Positions 22,001-34,700 of a stretch of 64,000 bases of DNA are shown in pieces. Origin of the DNA: Odiellus spinosus. Lineage: Eukaryota; Arthropoda; Arachnida; Opiliones; Phalangiidae. Each line of letters opens with the position of its first letter. Position 1 is the stretch's first letter. Both the position numbers and the translations under genes were made by a program. The notes under the pieces are model-generated. The model made no database searches. It worked only from the letters and a program-made list of their open reading frames with translations, and was not told where the DNA came from. The stretch covers positions 496,001 through 560,000 of the forward strand of contig OY987230.1 in the NCBI GenBank assembly GCA_963920705.1, written 5' to 3'.

Positions 22001-25000
22001 TCAAAATAGTCAAATTTCAGATTTTCAAAATTCGCTTTTTGATATTAGATGTTTTTTGAATTGGCCATATTTTTCTTGTTTTTCAACGGATTTTTGAAAA
22101 CTCTTATTATTAAGACTGTCCATTAATTGCTCTTTCGAATGACTTTGTTTTTGTCTAAATTGCAAAATTGTGACAAATATAAAACTGGTTAAAATTAAGC
22201 AAAAACGCTTAAAAATCCAAGATTATTGGATTCAAATGGACAAAAAACTTTTGATTTTTAAGCGACTTAGACAAAATTAAGACCACTCGAAAGAGCAAAT
22301 ATTGGTCTATCTGAAAATCAAGAGTTTTGGAAAATCCGTTGAAAAACATGGAAAATATGGACAATTCAAAAAACATCTAATATCAAAAAGCGAATTTTGA
22401 AAATCTGAAATTTGACTATTTTGATATTCTATGATTTCTTGAATTGGCCATATTTTTCTTGTTTTTCAACGGATTTTCCAAAACTATTGTTTTTTAGATA
22501 GACCAAAATTTGGTCTTTCGAGTGGTTTTAACTTTGTCTAAATCGCTTAAAATTCAAAAGTTTTGTGTCCATTTGAATCCAATAAGATTTTTAAGCGTTT
22601 TTGCTTAATTTTAACCAATTTTATATTTGTCACGTTTTGGCAATTTAGACAAAACCAAAGTCATTCGAAAGAGCAATTAATGGACAGTCAAAATAATAAG
22701 AGTTTTCAAAAATCCGTTGAAAAACAAGAAAAATATGGCCAATTCAAGAAATCATAGAATATCAAAATAGTCAAATTTCAGATTTTCAAAATTCGCTTTT
22801 TGATATTAGATGTTTTTTGAATTGTCCATATTTTCCATGTTTTTCAACGGATTTTCCAAAACTCTTGTTTTTTAGATAGACCAAAATTTGGTCTTTCGAG
22901 TGGTCTTAATTTTGTCTAAATCGCTTAAAAATCAAAAGTTTTGTGTCCATTTGAATCCAATAATCTTGGATTTTTAAGCGTTTTTGCTTAATTTTAACCA
23001 ATTTTATATTTGTCACAATTTTGCAAATTAGACAAAACCAAAGTCATTCGAAAGAGCAATTAATGAACAGTTTAAATAATAAGAGTTTTCAAAAATCCGT
23101 TGAAAAACATGGAAAATATGGACAATTCAAAAAACATCTAATATCAAAAAGCGAATTTTGAAAATCTGAAATTTGACTATTTTGATATTCTATGATTTCT
23201 TGAATTGGCCATATTTTTCTTGTTTTTCAACGGATTTTTGAAAACTCTTATTATTTAGACTGTCCATTAATTGCTCTTTCGAATGACTTTGGTTTTGTCT
23301 AAATTGCAAAATTGTGACAAATATAAAATTGGTTAAAATTAAGCAAAAACGCTTAAAAATCCAAGATTATTGGATTCAAATGGACACAAAACTTTTGAAT
23401 TTTAAGCGATTTAGACAAAATTAAGACCACTCGAAAGACCAAATTTTGGTCTATCTAAAAAACAATAGTTTTGGAAAATCCGTTGAAAAACAAGAAAAAT
23501 ATGGCCAATTCAAGAAATCATAGAATATCAAAATAGTCAAATTTCAGATTTTCAAAATTCGCTTTTTGATATTAGATGCTTTTTGAATTGTCCATATTTT
23601 CCATGTTTTTCAACGGATTTTCCAAAACTCTTGATTTTCAGATAGACCAATATTTGCTCTTTCGAGTGGTCTTAATTTTGTCTAAATCGCTTAAAAATCA
23701 AAAGTTTTGTGTCCATTTGAATCCAATAATCTTGGATTTTTAAGCGTTTTTGCTTAATTTTAACCAATTTTATATTTGTCACGTTTTGGCAATTTAGACA
23801 AAACCAAAGTCATTCGAAAGAGCAATTAATGGACAGTCTAAATAATAAGAGTTTTCAAAAATCCGTTGAAAAACAAGAAAAATATGGCCAATTCAAAAAA
23901 CATCTAATATCAAAAAGCGAATTTTGAAAATCTGAAATTTGACTATTTTGATATTCTATGATTTCTTGAATTGTCCACATTTTTCTTGTTTTTCAACGGA
24001 TTTTTGAAAACTCTTATTATTTAGACTGTCCATTAATTGCTCTTTCGAATGACTTTGGTTTTGTCTAAATTGCAAAATTGTGACAAATATAAAATTGGTT
24101 AAAATAAAGCAAAAACGCTTAAAAATCCAAGATTATTGGATTCAAATGGACACAAAACTTTTGAATTTTAAGCGATTTAGACCAAATTAAGACCACTCGA
24201 AAGAGCAAATATTGGTCTATCTAAAAAACAAGAGTTTTGGAAAATCCGTTGAAAAATATGGAAAATATGGACAATTCAAAAAACATCTAATATCAAAAAG
24301 CGAATTTTTAAAATCTGAAATTTGACTATTTTGATATTGTATGATTTCTTGAATTGGCCATATTTTTCTTGTTTTTCAACGGATTTTCCAAAACTATTGT
24401 TTTTAAGATAGACCAAAATTTGGTCTTTTGAGTGGTCTTAATTTTGTCTAAATCGCTTAAAATTCAAAAGTTTTGTGTCCATTTGAATCCAATAATCTTG
24501 GATTTTTAAGCGTTTTTGCTTAATTTTAACCAATTTTATATTTGTCACAATTTTGCAATTTAGACAAAACCAAAGTCTTTCGAAAGAGCAATTAATGGAC
24601 AGTTTAAATAATAAGAGTTTTCAAAAATCCGTTGAAAAACATGGAAAATATGGACAATTCAAAAAACATCTAATATCAAAAAGCGAATTTGGAAAATCTG
24701 AAATTTGACTATTTTGATATTCTATGATTTCTTGAATTGGCCATATTTTTCTTGTTTTTCAACGGATTTTTGAAAACTCATATTATTTAGACTGTCCATT
24801 AATTGCTCTTTAGAATGACTTTGGTTTTGTCTAAATTGCCAAAACGTGACAAATATAAAATTGGTTAAAATTAAGCAAAAACGCTTAAAAATCCAAGATT
24901 ATTGGATTCAAATGGACACAAAACTTTTGAATTTTAAGCGATTTAGACAAAATTAAGACCACTCGAAAGACCAAATTTTGGTCTATCTAAAAAACAATAG

Positions 25001-25254
25001 TTTTGGAAAATCCGTTGAAAAACAAGAAAAATATGGCCAATCCAAGAAATCAAAGAATATCAAAATAGTCAAATTTCAGATTTTCAAAATTCGCTTTTTG
25101 ATATTAGATGTTTTTTGAATTGTCCATATTTTCCATGTTTTTCAACGGATTTTCCAAAACTCTTGATTTTCAGATAGACCAATATTTGCTCTTTCGAGTG
25201 GTCTTAATTTTGTCTAAATCGCTTAAAAATCAAAAGTTTTGTGTCCATTTGAAT
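16067..25254. repeat. Mixed-order array segment with an R run at its left end
   Basis: Centres are R16067, R16450, R16833, R17216, F17620, R17982, F18386, R18748, R19131, F19535, R19898, F20302, R20664, F21068, R21430, R21813, F22217, R22579, R22957, F23361, R23723, F24127, R24489, F24893 and the next R25255. Units at 16067, 16450 and 16833 are three R monomers in a row; the third has a reversed core. The centre at 22579 has lost five bases. The stretch 22579-24488 matches 8795-10708 by order and by rare variants. Confidence 0.85.
22579..22586 (-). repeat. Centre with a five-base deletion
   Basis: The centre reads CCAATAAGATTTTTAAGCG, so five bases of the usual CCAATAATCTTGG are missing. The following unit is 378 bp instead of 383, as expected from the deletion. 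Confidence 0.85.
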
Positions 25255-26403
25255 CCAATAATCTTGGATTTTTAAGCGTTTTTGCTTAATTTTAACCAAT
25301 TTTATAGTTGTCACAATTTTGCAATTTAGACAAAAACAAAGTCATTCGAAAGAGCAATTAATGGACAGTCTTAATAATAAGAGTTTTCAAAAATCCGTTG
25401 AAAAACATGGAAAATATGGACAATTCAAAAAACATCTAATATCAAAAAGCGAATTTTGAAAATCTGAAATTTGACTATTTTGATATTGTATGATTTCTTG
25501 AATTGGCCATATTTTTCTTGTTTTTCAACGGATTTTCCAAAACTATTGTTTTTTAGATAGACCAAAATTTGGTCTTTCGAGTGGTCTTAATTTTGTCTAA
25601 ATCGCTTAAAATTCAAAAGTTTTGTGTCCATTTGAATCCAATAATCTTGGATTTTTAAGCGTTTTTGCTTAATTTTAACCAATTTTATATTTGTCACAAT
25701 TTTGCAATTTAGACAAAACCAAAGTCATTCGAAAGAGCAATTAATGGACAGTCTAAATAATAAGAGTTTTCAAAAATCCGTTGAAAAACAAGAAAAATAT
25801 GGCCAATTCAAGAAATCATAGAATATCAAAATAGTCAAATTTCAGATTTTCAAAATTCGCTTTTTGATATTAGATGTTTTTTGAATTGTCCATATTTTCC
25901 ATGTTTTTCAACGGATTTTCCAAAACTCTTGATTTTCAGATAGACCAATATTTGCTCTTTCGAGTGGTCTTAATTTTGTCTAAATCGCTTAAAAATCAAA
26001 AGTTTTGAGTCCATTTGAATCCAATAATCTTGGATTTTTAAGCGTTTTTGCTTAATTTTAACCAATTTTATAGTTGTCACAATTTTGCAATTTAGACAAA
26101 AACAAAGTCATTCGAAAGAGCAATTAATGGACAGTCTTAATAATAAGAGTTTTCAAAAATCCGTTGAAAAACATGGAAAATATGGACAATTCAAAAAACA
26201 TCTAATATCAAAAAGCGAATTTTGAAAATCTTAAATTTGCCTATTTTGATATTGTATGATTTCTTGAATTGGCCATATTTTTCTTGTTTTTCAACGGATT
26301 TTCCAAAACTATTGTTTTTTAGATAGACCAAAATTTGGTCTTTCGAGTGGTCTTAATTTTGTCTAAATCGCTTAAAATTCAAAAGTTTTGTGTCCATTTG
26401 AAT
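25255..26403 (-). repeat. Run of three R monomers with a 766-bp internal repeat
   Basis: Centres are R25255, R25638, R26021 and the next R26404. The units at 25255 and 26021 share TTTATAGTTGTCAC, ACAAAAACAAAGTC, CAGTCTTAATAATAAG and a reversed core, while the unit between them has the normal core and ACAAAACCAAAGTC. So the repeat here is a head-to-tail dimer of 766 bp, in contrast to the head-to-head dimers of 9.2-16.1 kb. The copy at 26021 has AATCTTAAATTTGCC inside its core where most have AATCTGAAATTTGAC. Confidence 0.85.
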
Positions 26404-29400
26404 CCAATAATCTTGGATTTTTAAGCGTTTTTGCTTAATTTTAACCAATTTTATATTTGTCACAATTTTGCAATTTAGACAAAACCAAAGTCATTCGAAA
26501 GAGCAATTAATGAACAGTCTAAATAATAAGAGTTTTCAAAAATCCGTTGAAAAACAAGAAAAATATGGCCAATTCAAGAAATCATAGAATATCAAAATAG
26601 TCAAATTTCAGATTTTCAAAATTCGCTTTTTGATATTAGATGTTTTTTGAATTGTCCATATTTTCCATGTTTTTCAACGGATTTTTGAAAACTCTTATTA
26701 TTTAAACTGTCCATTAATTGCTCTTTCGAATGACTTTGGTTTTGTCTAAATTGCAAAATTGTGACAAATATAAAATTGGTTAAAATTAAGCAAAAACGCT
26801 TAAAAATCCAAGATTATTGGATTCAAATGGACACAAAACTTTTGATTTTTAAGCGATTTAGACAAAATTAAGACCACTCGAAAGAGCAAATATTGGTCTA
26901 TCTAAAAAACAAGAGTTTTGGAAAATCCGTTGAAAAACATGGAAAATATGGACAATTCAAAAAACATCTAATATCAAAAAGCGAATTTTGAGAATCTGAA
27001 ATTTGACTATTTAGATATTCTATGATTTCTTGAATTGGCCATATTTTTCTTGTTTTTCAACGGATTTTCCAAAACTATTGTTTTTTAGATAGACCAAAAT
27101 TTGGTCTTTCGAGTGGTCTTAATTTTGTCTAAATCGCTTAAAATTCAAAAGTTTTGTGTCCATTTGAATCCAATAATCTTGGATTTTTAAGCGTTTTTGC
27201 TTAATTTTAACCAATTTTATATTTGTCACAATTTTGCAATATAGACAAAACCAAAGTCATTCGAAAGAGCAATTAATGGACAGTCTAAATAATAAGAGTT
27301 TTCAAAAATCCGTTGAAAAACAAGAAAAATATGGCCAATTCAAAAAATCATACAATATCAAAATAGTCAAATTTCAGATTTTCAAAATTCGCTTTTTGAT
27401 ATTAGATGTTTTTTGAATTGTCCATATTTTCCATGTTTTTCAACGGATTTTCCAAAACTCTTGATTTTCAAATAGACCAATATTTGCTCTTTCGAGTGGT
27501 CTAAATTTTGTCTAAATCGCTTAAAAATCAAAAGTTTTGTGTCCATTTGAATCCAATAATCTTGGATTTTTAAGCGTTTTTGCTTAATTTTAACCAATTT
27601 TATATTTGTCACAATTTTGCAATTTAGACAAAAACAAAGTCATTCGAAAGAGCAATTAATGGACAGTCTTAATAATAAGAGTTTTCAAAAATCCGTTGAA
27701 AAACAAGAAAAATATGGCCAATTCAAAAAACATCTAATATCAAAAAGCGAATTTTGAAAATCTGAAATTTGACTATTTTGATATTCTATGATTTCTTGAA
27801 TTGTCCACATTTTTCTTGTTTTTCAACGGATTTTTGAAAACTCTTATTATTTAGACTGTCCATTAATTGCTCTTTCGAATGACTTTGGTTTTGTCTAAAT
27901 TGCAAAATTGTGACAAATATGAAATTGGTTAAAATTAAGCAAAAACGCTTAAAAATCCAAGATTATTGGATTCAAATGGACACAAAACTTTTGAATTTTA
28001 AGCGATTTAGACAAAATTAAGACCACTCGAAAGAGCAAATATTGGTCTATCTAAAAAACAAGAGTTTTGGAAAATCCGTTGAAAAACATGGAAAATATGG
28101 ACAATTCAAAAAACATCTAATATCAAAAAGCGAATTTTTAAAATCTGAAATTTGACTATTTTGATATTGTATGATTTATTGAATTGGCCATATTTTTCTT
28201 GTTTTTCAACGGATTTTCCAAAACTCTTGTTTTTTAGAAAGACCAATATTTGCTCTTTCGAGTGGTCTTAATTTTGTCTAAATCGCTTAAAATTCAAAAG
28301 TTTTGTGTCCATTTGAATCCAATAATCTTGGATTTTTAAGCGTTTTTGCTTAATTTTAACCAATTTTATATTTGTCACAATTTTGCAATTTAGACAAAAC
28401 CAAAGTCATTCGAAAGAGCAATTAATGGACAGTCTAAATAATAAGAGTTTTCAAAAATCCGTTGAAAAACAAGAAAAATGTGGACAATTCAAGAAATCAT
28501 AGAATATCAAAATAGTCAAATTTCAGATTTTCAAAATTCGCTTTTTGATATTAGATGTTTTTTGAATTGGCCATATTTTTCTTGTTTTTCAACGGATTTT
28601 TGAAAACTCTTATTATTAAGACTGTCCATTAATTGCTCTTTCGAATGACTTTGTTTTTGTCTAAATTGCAAAATTGTGACAAATATAAAATTGGTTAAAA
28701 TTAAGCAAAAACGCTTAAAAATCCAAGATTATTGGATTCAAATGGACACAAAACTTTTGATTTTTAAGCGATTTAGACAAAATTAAGACCACTCGAAAGA
28801 GCAAATATTGGTCTATCTGAAAATCAAGAGTTTTGGAAAATCCGTTGAAAAACATGTAAAATATGGACAATTCAAAAAACATCTAATATCAAAAAGCGAA
28901 TTTTGAAAATCTGAAATTTGACTATTTTGATATTCTATGATTTCTTGAATTGGCCATATTTTTCTTGTTTTTCAACGGATTTTCCAAAACTATTGTTTTT
29001 TAGATAGACCAAAATTTGGTCTTTCGAGTGGTCTTAATTTTGTCTAAATCGCTTAAAATTCAAAAGTTTTGTGTCCATTTGAATCCAATAATCTTGGATT
29101 TTTAAGCGTTTTTGCTTAATTTTAACCAATTTTATATTTGTCACAATTTTGCAATATAGACAAAACCAAAGTCATTCGAAAGAGCAATTAATGGACAGTC
29201 TAAATAATAAGAGTTTTCAAAAATCCGTTGAAAAACAAGAAAAATATGGCCAATTCAAGAAATCATAGAATATCAAAATAGTCAAATTTCAGATATTAAA
29301 AATTCGCTTTTTGATATTAGATGTTTTTTGAATTGTCCATATTTTCCATGTTTTTCAACGGATTTTCCAAAACTCTTGTTTTTTAGATAGACCAATATTT

Positions 29401-31786
29401 TCTCTTTCGAGTGGTCTTAATTTTTTCTAAATCGCTTAAAAATCAAAAGTTTTGTGTCCATTTGAATCCAATAATCTTGGATTTTTAAGGGTTTTTGCTT
29501 AATTTTAACCAATTTTATATTTGTCACAATTTTGAAATTTAGACAAAACCAAAGTCATTCGAAAGAGCAATTAATGGACAGTTTAAATAATAAGAGTTTT
29601 CAAAAATCCGTTGAAAAACATGTAAAATATGGACAATTCAAAAAACATCTAATATCAAAAAGCGAATTTTGAAAATCTGAAATTTGACTATTTTGATATT
29701 CTATGATTTCTTGAATTGGCCATATTTTTCTTGTTTTTCAACGGATTTTCCAAAACTATTGTTTTTTAGATAGACCAAAAATTGGTCTTTCGAGTGGTCT
29801 TAATTTTGTCTAAATCGCTTAAAATTCAAAAGTTTTGTGTCCATTTGAATCCAATAATCTTGGATTTTTAAGCGTTTTTGCTTAATTTTAACCAATTTTA
29901 TATTTGTCACGTTTTGGCAATTTATACAAAACCAAAGTCATTCGAAAGAGCAATTAATGGACAGTCTAAATAATAAGAGTTTTCAAAAATCCGTTGAAAA
30001 ACAAGAAAAATGTGGACAATTCAAGAAATCATAGAATATCAAAATAGTCAAATTTCAGATTTTCAAAATTCGCTTTTTGATATTAGATGTTTTTTGAATT
30101 GTCCATATTTTCCATGTTTTTCAACGGATTTTCCAAAACTCTTGTTTTTTAGATAGAGCAATATTTGCTCTTTCGAGGGGTCTTAATTTTGTCTAAATCG
30201 CTTAAAAATCAAAAGTTTTGTGTCCATTTGAATCCAATAATCTTGGATTTTTAAGCGTTTTTGCTTAATTTTAACCAATTTTATATTTGTCACAATTTTG
30301 CAATTTAGACAAAACCAAAGTCATTCGAAAGATCAATTAATGGACAGTTTAAATAATAAGAGTTTTCAAAAATCCGTTGAAAAACATGGAAAATATGGCC
30401 AATTCAAGAAATCATAGAATATCAAAATAGTCAAATTTCAGATATTAAAAATTCGCTTTTTGATATTAGATGTTTTTTGAATTGTCCATATTTTCCATGT
30501 TTTTCAACGGATTTTCCAAAACTCTTGTTTTTTAGATAGACCAATATTTTCTCTTTCGAGTGGTCTTAATTTTGTCTAAATCGCTTAAAAATCAAAAGTT
30601 TTGTGTCCATTTGAATCCAATAATCTTGGATTTTTAAGGGTTTTTGCTTAATTTTAACCAATTTTATATTTGTCACAATTTTGCAATTTAGACAAAACCA
30701 AAGTCATTCGAAAGAGCAATTAATGGACAGTTTAAATAATAAGAGTTTTCAAAAATCCGTTGAAAAACATGGAAAATATGGACAATTCAAAAAACATCTA
30801 ATATCAAAAAGCGAATTTTGAAAATCTGAAATTTGACTATTTTGATATTCTATGATTTCTTGAATTGGCCATATTTTTCTTGTTTTTCAACGGATTTTTG
30901 AAAACTCTTATTATTTAGACTGTCCATTAATTGCTCTTTCGAATGACTTTGGTTTTGTCTAAATTGCAAAAGTGTGACAAATATAAAATTGGTTAAAATT
31001 AAGCAAAAACGCTTAAAAATCCAAGATTATTGGATTCAAATGGACACAAAACTTTTGAATTTTAAGCGATTTAGACAAAATTAAGACCACTCGAAAGACC
31101 AAATTTTGGTCTATCTAAAAAACAATAGTTTTGGAAAATCCGTTGAAAAACAAGAAAAATATGGCCAATTCAAGAAATCATACAATATCAAAATAGTCAA
31201 ATTTCAGATTTTCAAAATTCGCTTTTTGATATTAGATGTTTTTTGAATTGTCCATATTTTCCATGTTTTTCAACGGATTTTCCAAAACTCTTGATTTTCA
31301 GATAGACCAATATTTGCTCTTTCGAGTGGTCTTAATTTTGTCTAAATCGCTTAAAAATCAAAAGTTTTGTGTCCATTTGAATCCAATAATCTTGGATTTT
31401 TAAGCGTTTTTGCTTAATTTTAACCAATTTTATATTTGTCACAATTTTGCAATTTAGACAAAAACAAAGTCATTCGAAAGAGCAATTAATGGACAGTCTT
31501 AATAATAAGAGTTTTCAAAAATCCGTTGAAAAACAAGAAAAATATGGCCAATTCAAAAAACATCTAATATCAAAAAGCGAATTTTGAAAATCTGAAATTT
31601 GACTATTTTGATATTCTATGATTTCTTGAATTGTCCACATTTTTCTTGTTTTTCAACGGATTTTTGAAAACTCTTATTATTTAGACTGTCCATTAATTGC
31701 TCTTTCGAATGACTTTGGTTTTGTCTAAATTGCAAAATTGTGACAAATATGAAATTGGTTAAAATTAAGCAAAAACGCTTAAAAAT
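26404..31786. repeat. Mixed-order array segment with a four-unit R run
   Basis: Centres are R26404, F26808, R27170, R27553, F27957, R28319, F28723, R29085, R29468, R29851, R30234, R30617, F31021, R31383 and the next F31787. Four R monomers run from 29085 to 30616. The R units at 29085 and 30234, 1,149 bp apart, share CAGATATTAAAAATTCGC, TATTTTCTCTTTCGAG and, in the next centre region, TTTTTAAGGGTTTTTGC. The segment 27957-29467 is a partial copy of the octamer to its right, with the marker AAATATGAAATTGG just before 27957. Confidence 0.85.
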
Positions 31787-34700
31787 CCAAGATTATTGGA
31801 TTCAAATGGACACAAAACTTTTGAATTTTAAGCGATTTAGACAAAATTAAGACCACTCGAAAGAGCAAATATTGGTCTATCTAAAAAACAAGAGTTTTGG
31901 AAAATCCGTTGAAAAACATGGAAAATATGGACAATTCAAAAAACATCTAATATCAAAAAGCGAATTTTTAAAATCTGAAATTTGACTATTTTGATATTGT
32001 ATGATTTATTGAATTGGCCATATTTTTCTTGTTTTTAAACGGATTTTCCAAAACTCTTGTTTTTTAGAAAGACCAATATTTGCTCTTTCGAGTGGTCTTA
32101 ATTTTGTCTAAATCGCTTAAAATTCAAAAGTTTTGTGTCCATTTGAATCCAATAATCTTGGATTTTTAAGCGTTTTTGCTTAATTTTAACCAATTTTATA
32201 TTTGTCACAATTTTGCAATTTAGACAAAACCAAAGTCATTCGAAAGAGCAATTAATGGACAGTCTAAATAATAAGAGTTTTCAAAAATCCGTTGAAAAAC
32301 AAGAAAAATGTGGACAATTCAAGAAATCATAGAATATCAAAATAGTCAAATTTCAGATTTTCAAAATTCGCTTTTTGATATTAGATGTTTTTTGAATTGG
32401 CCATATTTTTCTTGTTTTTCAACGGATTTTTGAAAACTCTTATTATTAAGACTGTCCATTAATTGCTCTTTCGAATGACTTTGTTTTTGTCTAAATTGCA
32501 AAATTGTGACAAATATAAAATTGGTTAAAATTATGCAAAAACGCTTAAAAATCCAAGATTATTGGATTCAAATGGACACAAAACTTTTGATTTTTAAGCG
32601 ATTTAGACAAAATTAAGACCACTCGAAAGAGCAAATATTGGTCTATCTGAAAATCAAGAGTTTTGGAAAATCCGTTGAAAAACATGGAAAATATGGACAA
32701 TTCAAAAAACATCTAATATCAAAAAGCGAATTTTGAAAATCTGAAATTTGACTATTTTGATATTCTATGATTTCTTGAATTGGCCATATTTTTCTTGTTT
32801 TTCAACGGATTTTCCAAAACTATTGTTTTTTAGATAGACCAAAAATTGGTCTTTCGAGTGGTCTTAATTTTGTCTAAATCGCTTAAAATTCAAAAGTTTT
32901 GTGTCCATTTGAATCCAATAATCTTGGATTTTTAAGCGTTTTTGCTTAATTTTAACCAATTTTATATTTGTCACGTTTTGGCAATTTAGACAAAACCAAA
33001 GTCATTCGAAAGAGCAATTAATGGACAGTCTAAATAATAAGAGTTTTCAAAAATCCGTTGAAAAACAAGAAAAATATGGCCAATTCAAGAAATCATAGAA
33101 TATCAAATTAGTCAAATTTCAGATTTTCAAAATTCGCTTTTTGATATTAGATGTTTTTTGAATTGTCCATATTTTCCATGTTTTTCAACGGATTTTCCAA
33201 AACTCTTGTTTTTTAGATAGACCAAAATTTGGTCTTTCGAGTGGTCTTAATTTTGTCTAAATCGCTTAAAAATCAAAAGTTTTGTGTCCATTTGAATCCA
33301 ATAATCTTGGATTTTTAAGCGTTTTTGCTTAATTTTAACCAATTTTATATTTGTCACAATTTTGCAATTTAGACAAAACCAAAGTCATTCGAAAGAGCAA
33401 TTAATGGACAGTTTAAATAATAAGAGTTTTCAAAAATCCGTTGAAAAACATGGAAAATATGGACAATTCAAAAAACATCTAATATGAAAAAGCGTATTTT
33501 GAAAATCTGAAATTTGACTATTTTGATATTTTATGATTTCTTGAATTAGCCATATTTTTCTTGTTTTTCAACGGATTTTTGAAAACTCTTATTATTTAAA
33601 CTGTCCATTAATTGCTCTTTCGAATGACTTTGGTTTTGTCTAAATTGCAAAATTGTGACAAATATAAAATTGGTTAAAATTAAGCAAAAACGCTTAAAAA
33701 TCCAAGATTATTGGATTCAAATTTACACAAAACTTTTGAATTTTAAGCGATTTAGACAAAATTAAGACCACTCGAAAGACCAAATTTTGGTCTATCTAAA
33801 AAACAATAGTTTTGGAAAATCCGTTGAAAAACAAGAAAAATATGGCCAATTCAAGAAATCATACAATATCAAAATAGTCAAATTTCAGATTTTCAAAATT
33901 CGCTTTTTGATATTAGATGTTTTTTGAATTGTCCATATTTTCCATGTTTTTCAACGGATTTTCCAAAACTCTTGTTTTTTAGATAGACCAATATTTGCTC
34001 TTTCGAGTGGTCTTAATTTTGTCTAAATCGCTTAAAATTCAAAAGTTTTGTGTCCATTTGAATCCAATAATCTTGGATTTTTAAGCGTTTTTGCTTAATT
34101 TTAACCAATTTTATATTTGTCACAATTTTGCAATTTAGACAAAACCAAAGTCATTCGAAAGAGCAATTAATGGACAGTCTAAATAATAAGAGTTTTCAAA
34201 AATCCGTTGAAAAACAAGAAAAATGTGGACAATTCAAGAAATCATAGAAAATCAAAATAGTCAAATTTCAGATTTTCAAAATTCGCTTTTTGATATTAGA
34301 TGTTTTTTGAATTGGCCATATTTTTCTTGTTTTTCAAAGGATTTTTGAAAACTCTTATTATTAAGACTGTCCATTAATTGCTCTTTCGAATGACTTTGTT
34401 TTTGTCTAAATTGCAAAATTGTGACAAATATAAAATTGGTTAAAATTAAGCAAAAACGCTTAAAAATCCAAGATTATTGGATTCAAATGGACACAAAACT
34501 TTTGATTTTTAAGCGATTTAGACAAAATTAAGACCACTCGAAAGACCAAATTTTGGTCTATCTAAAAAACAAGAGTTTTGGAAAATCCGTTGAAAAACAT
34601 GGAAAATATGGACAATTCAAAAAACATCTAATATCAAAAAGCGAATTTTGAAAATCTGAAATTTGACTATTTTGATATTCTATGATTTCTTGAATTGGCC

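Noticed and set aside
22563-22757. Open frame of 64 codons on the + strand
   Set aside because: It is opened by the five-base deletion in the centre at 22579 and reads through arm B into the core. It is pure satellite sequence.
27234-27416. Open frame of 60 codons on the + strand, and a similar one at 42552-42734
   Set aside because: Both are arm B plus core sequence in which a TAG stop in the core is changed to TAC (AATCATACAATATC). The frames are chance openings shared by related monomers.
27382-27612. Open frame of 76 codons on the - strand
   Set aside because: It spans core, arm A, centre and arm B of an R monomer and overlaps the + strand frame at 27234-27416. It exists because of local substitutions and is not conserved in other monomers.
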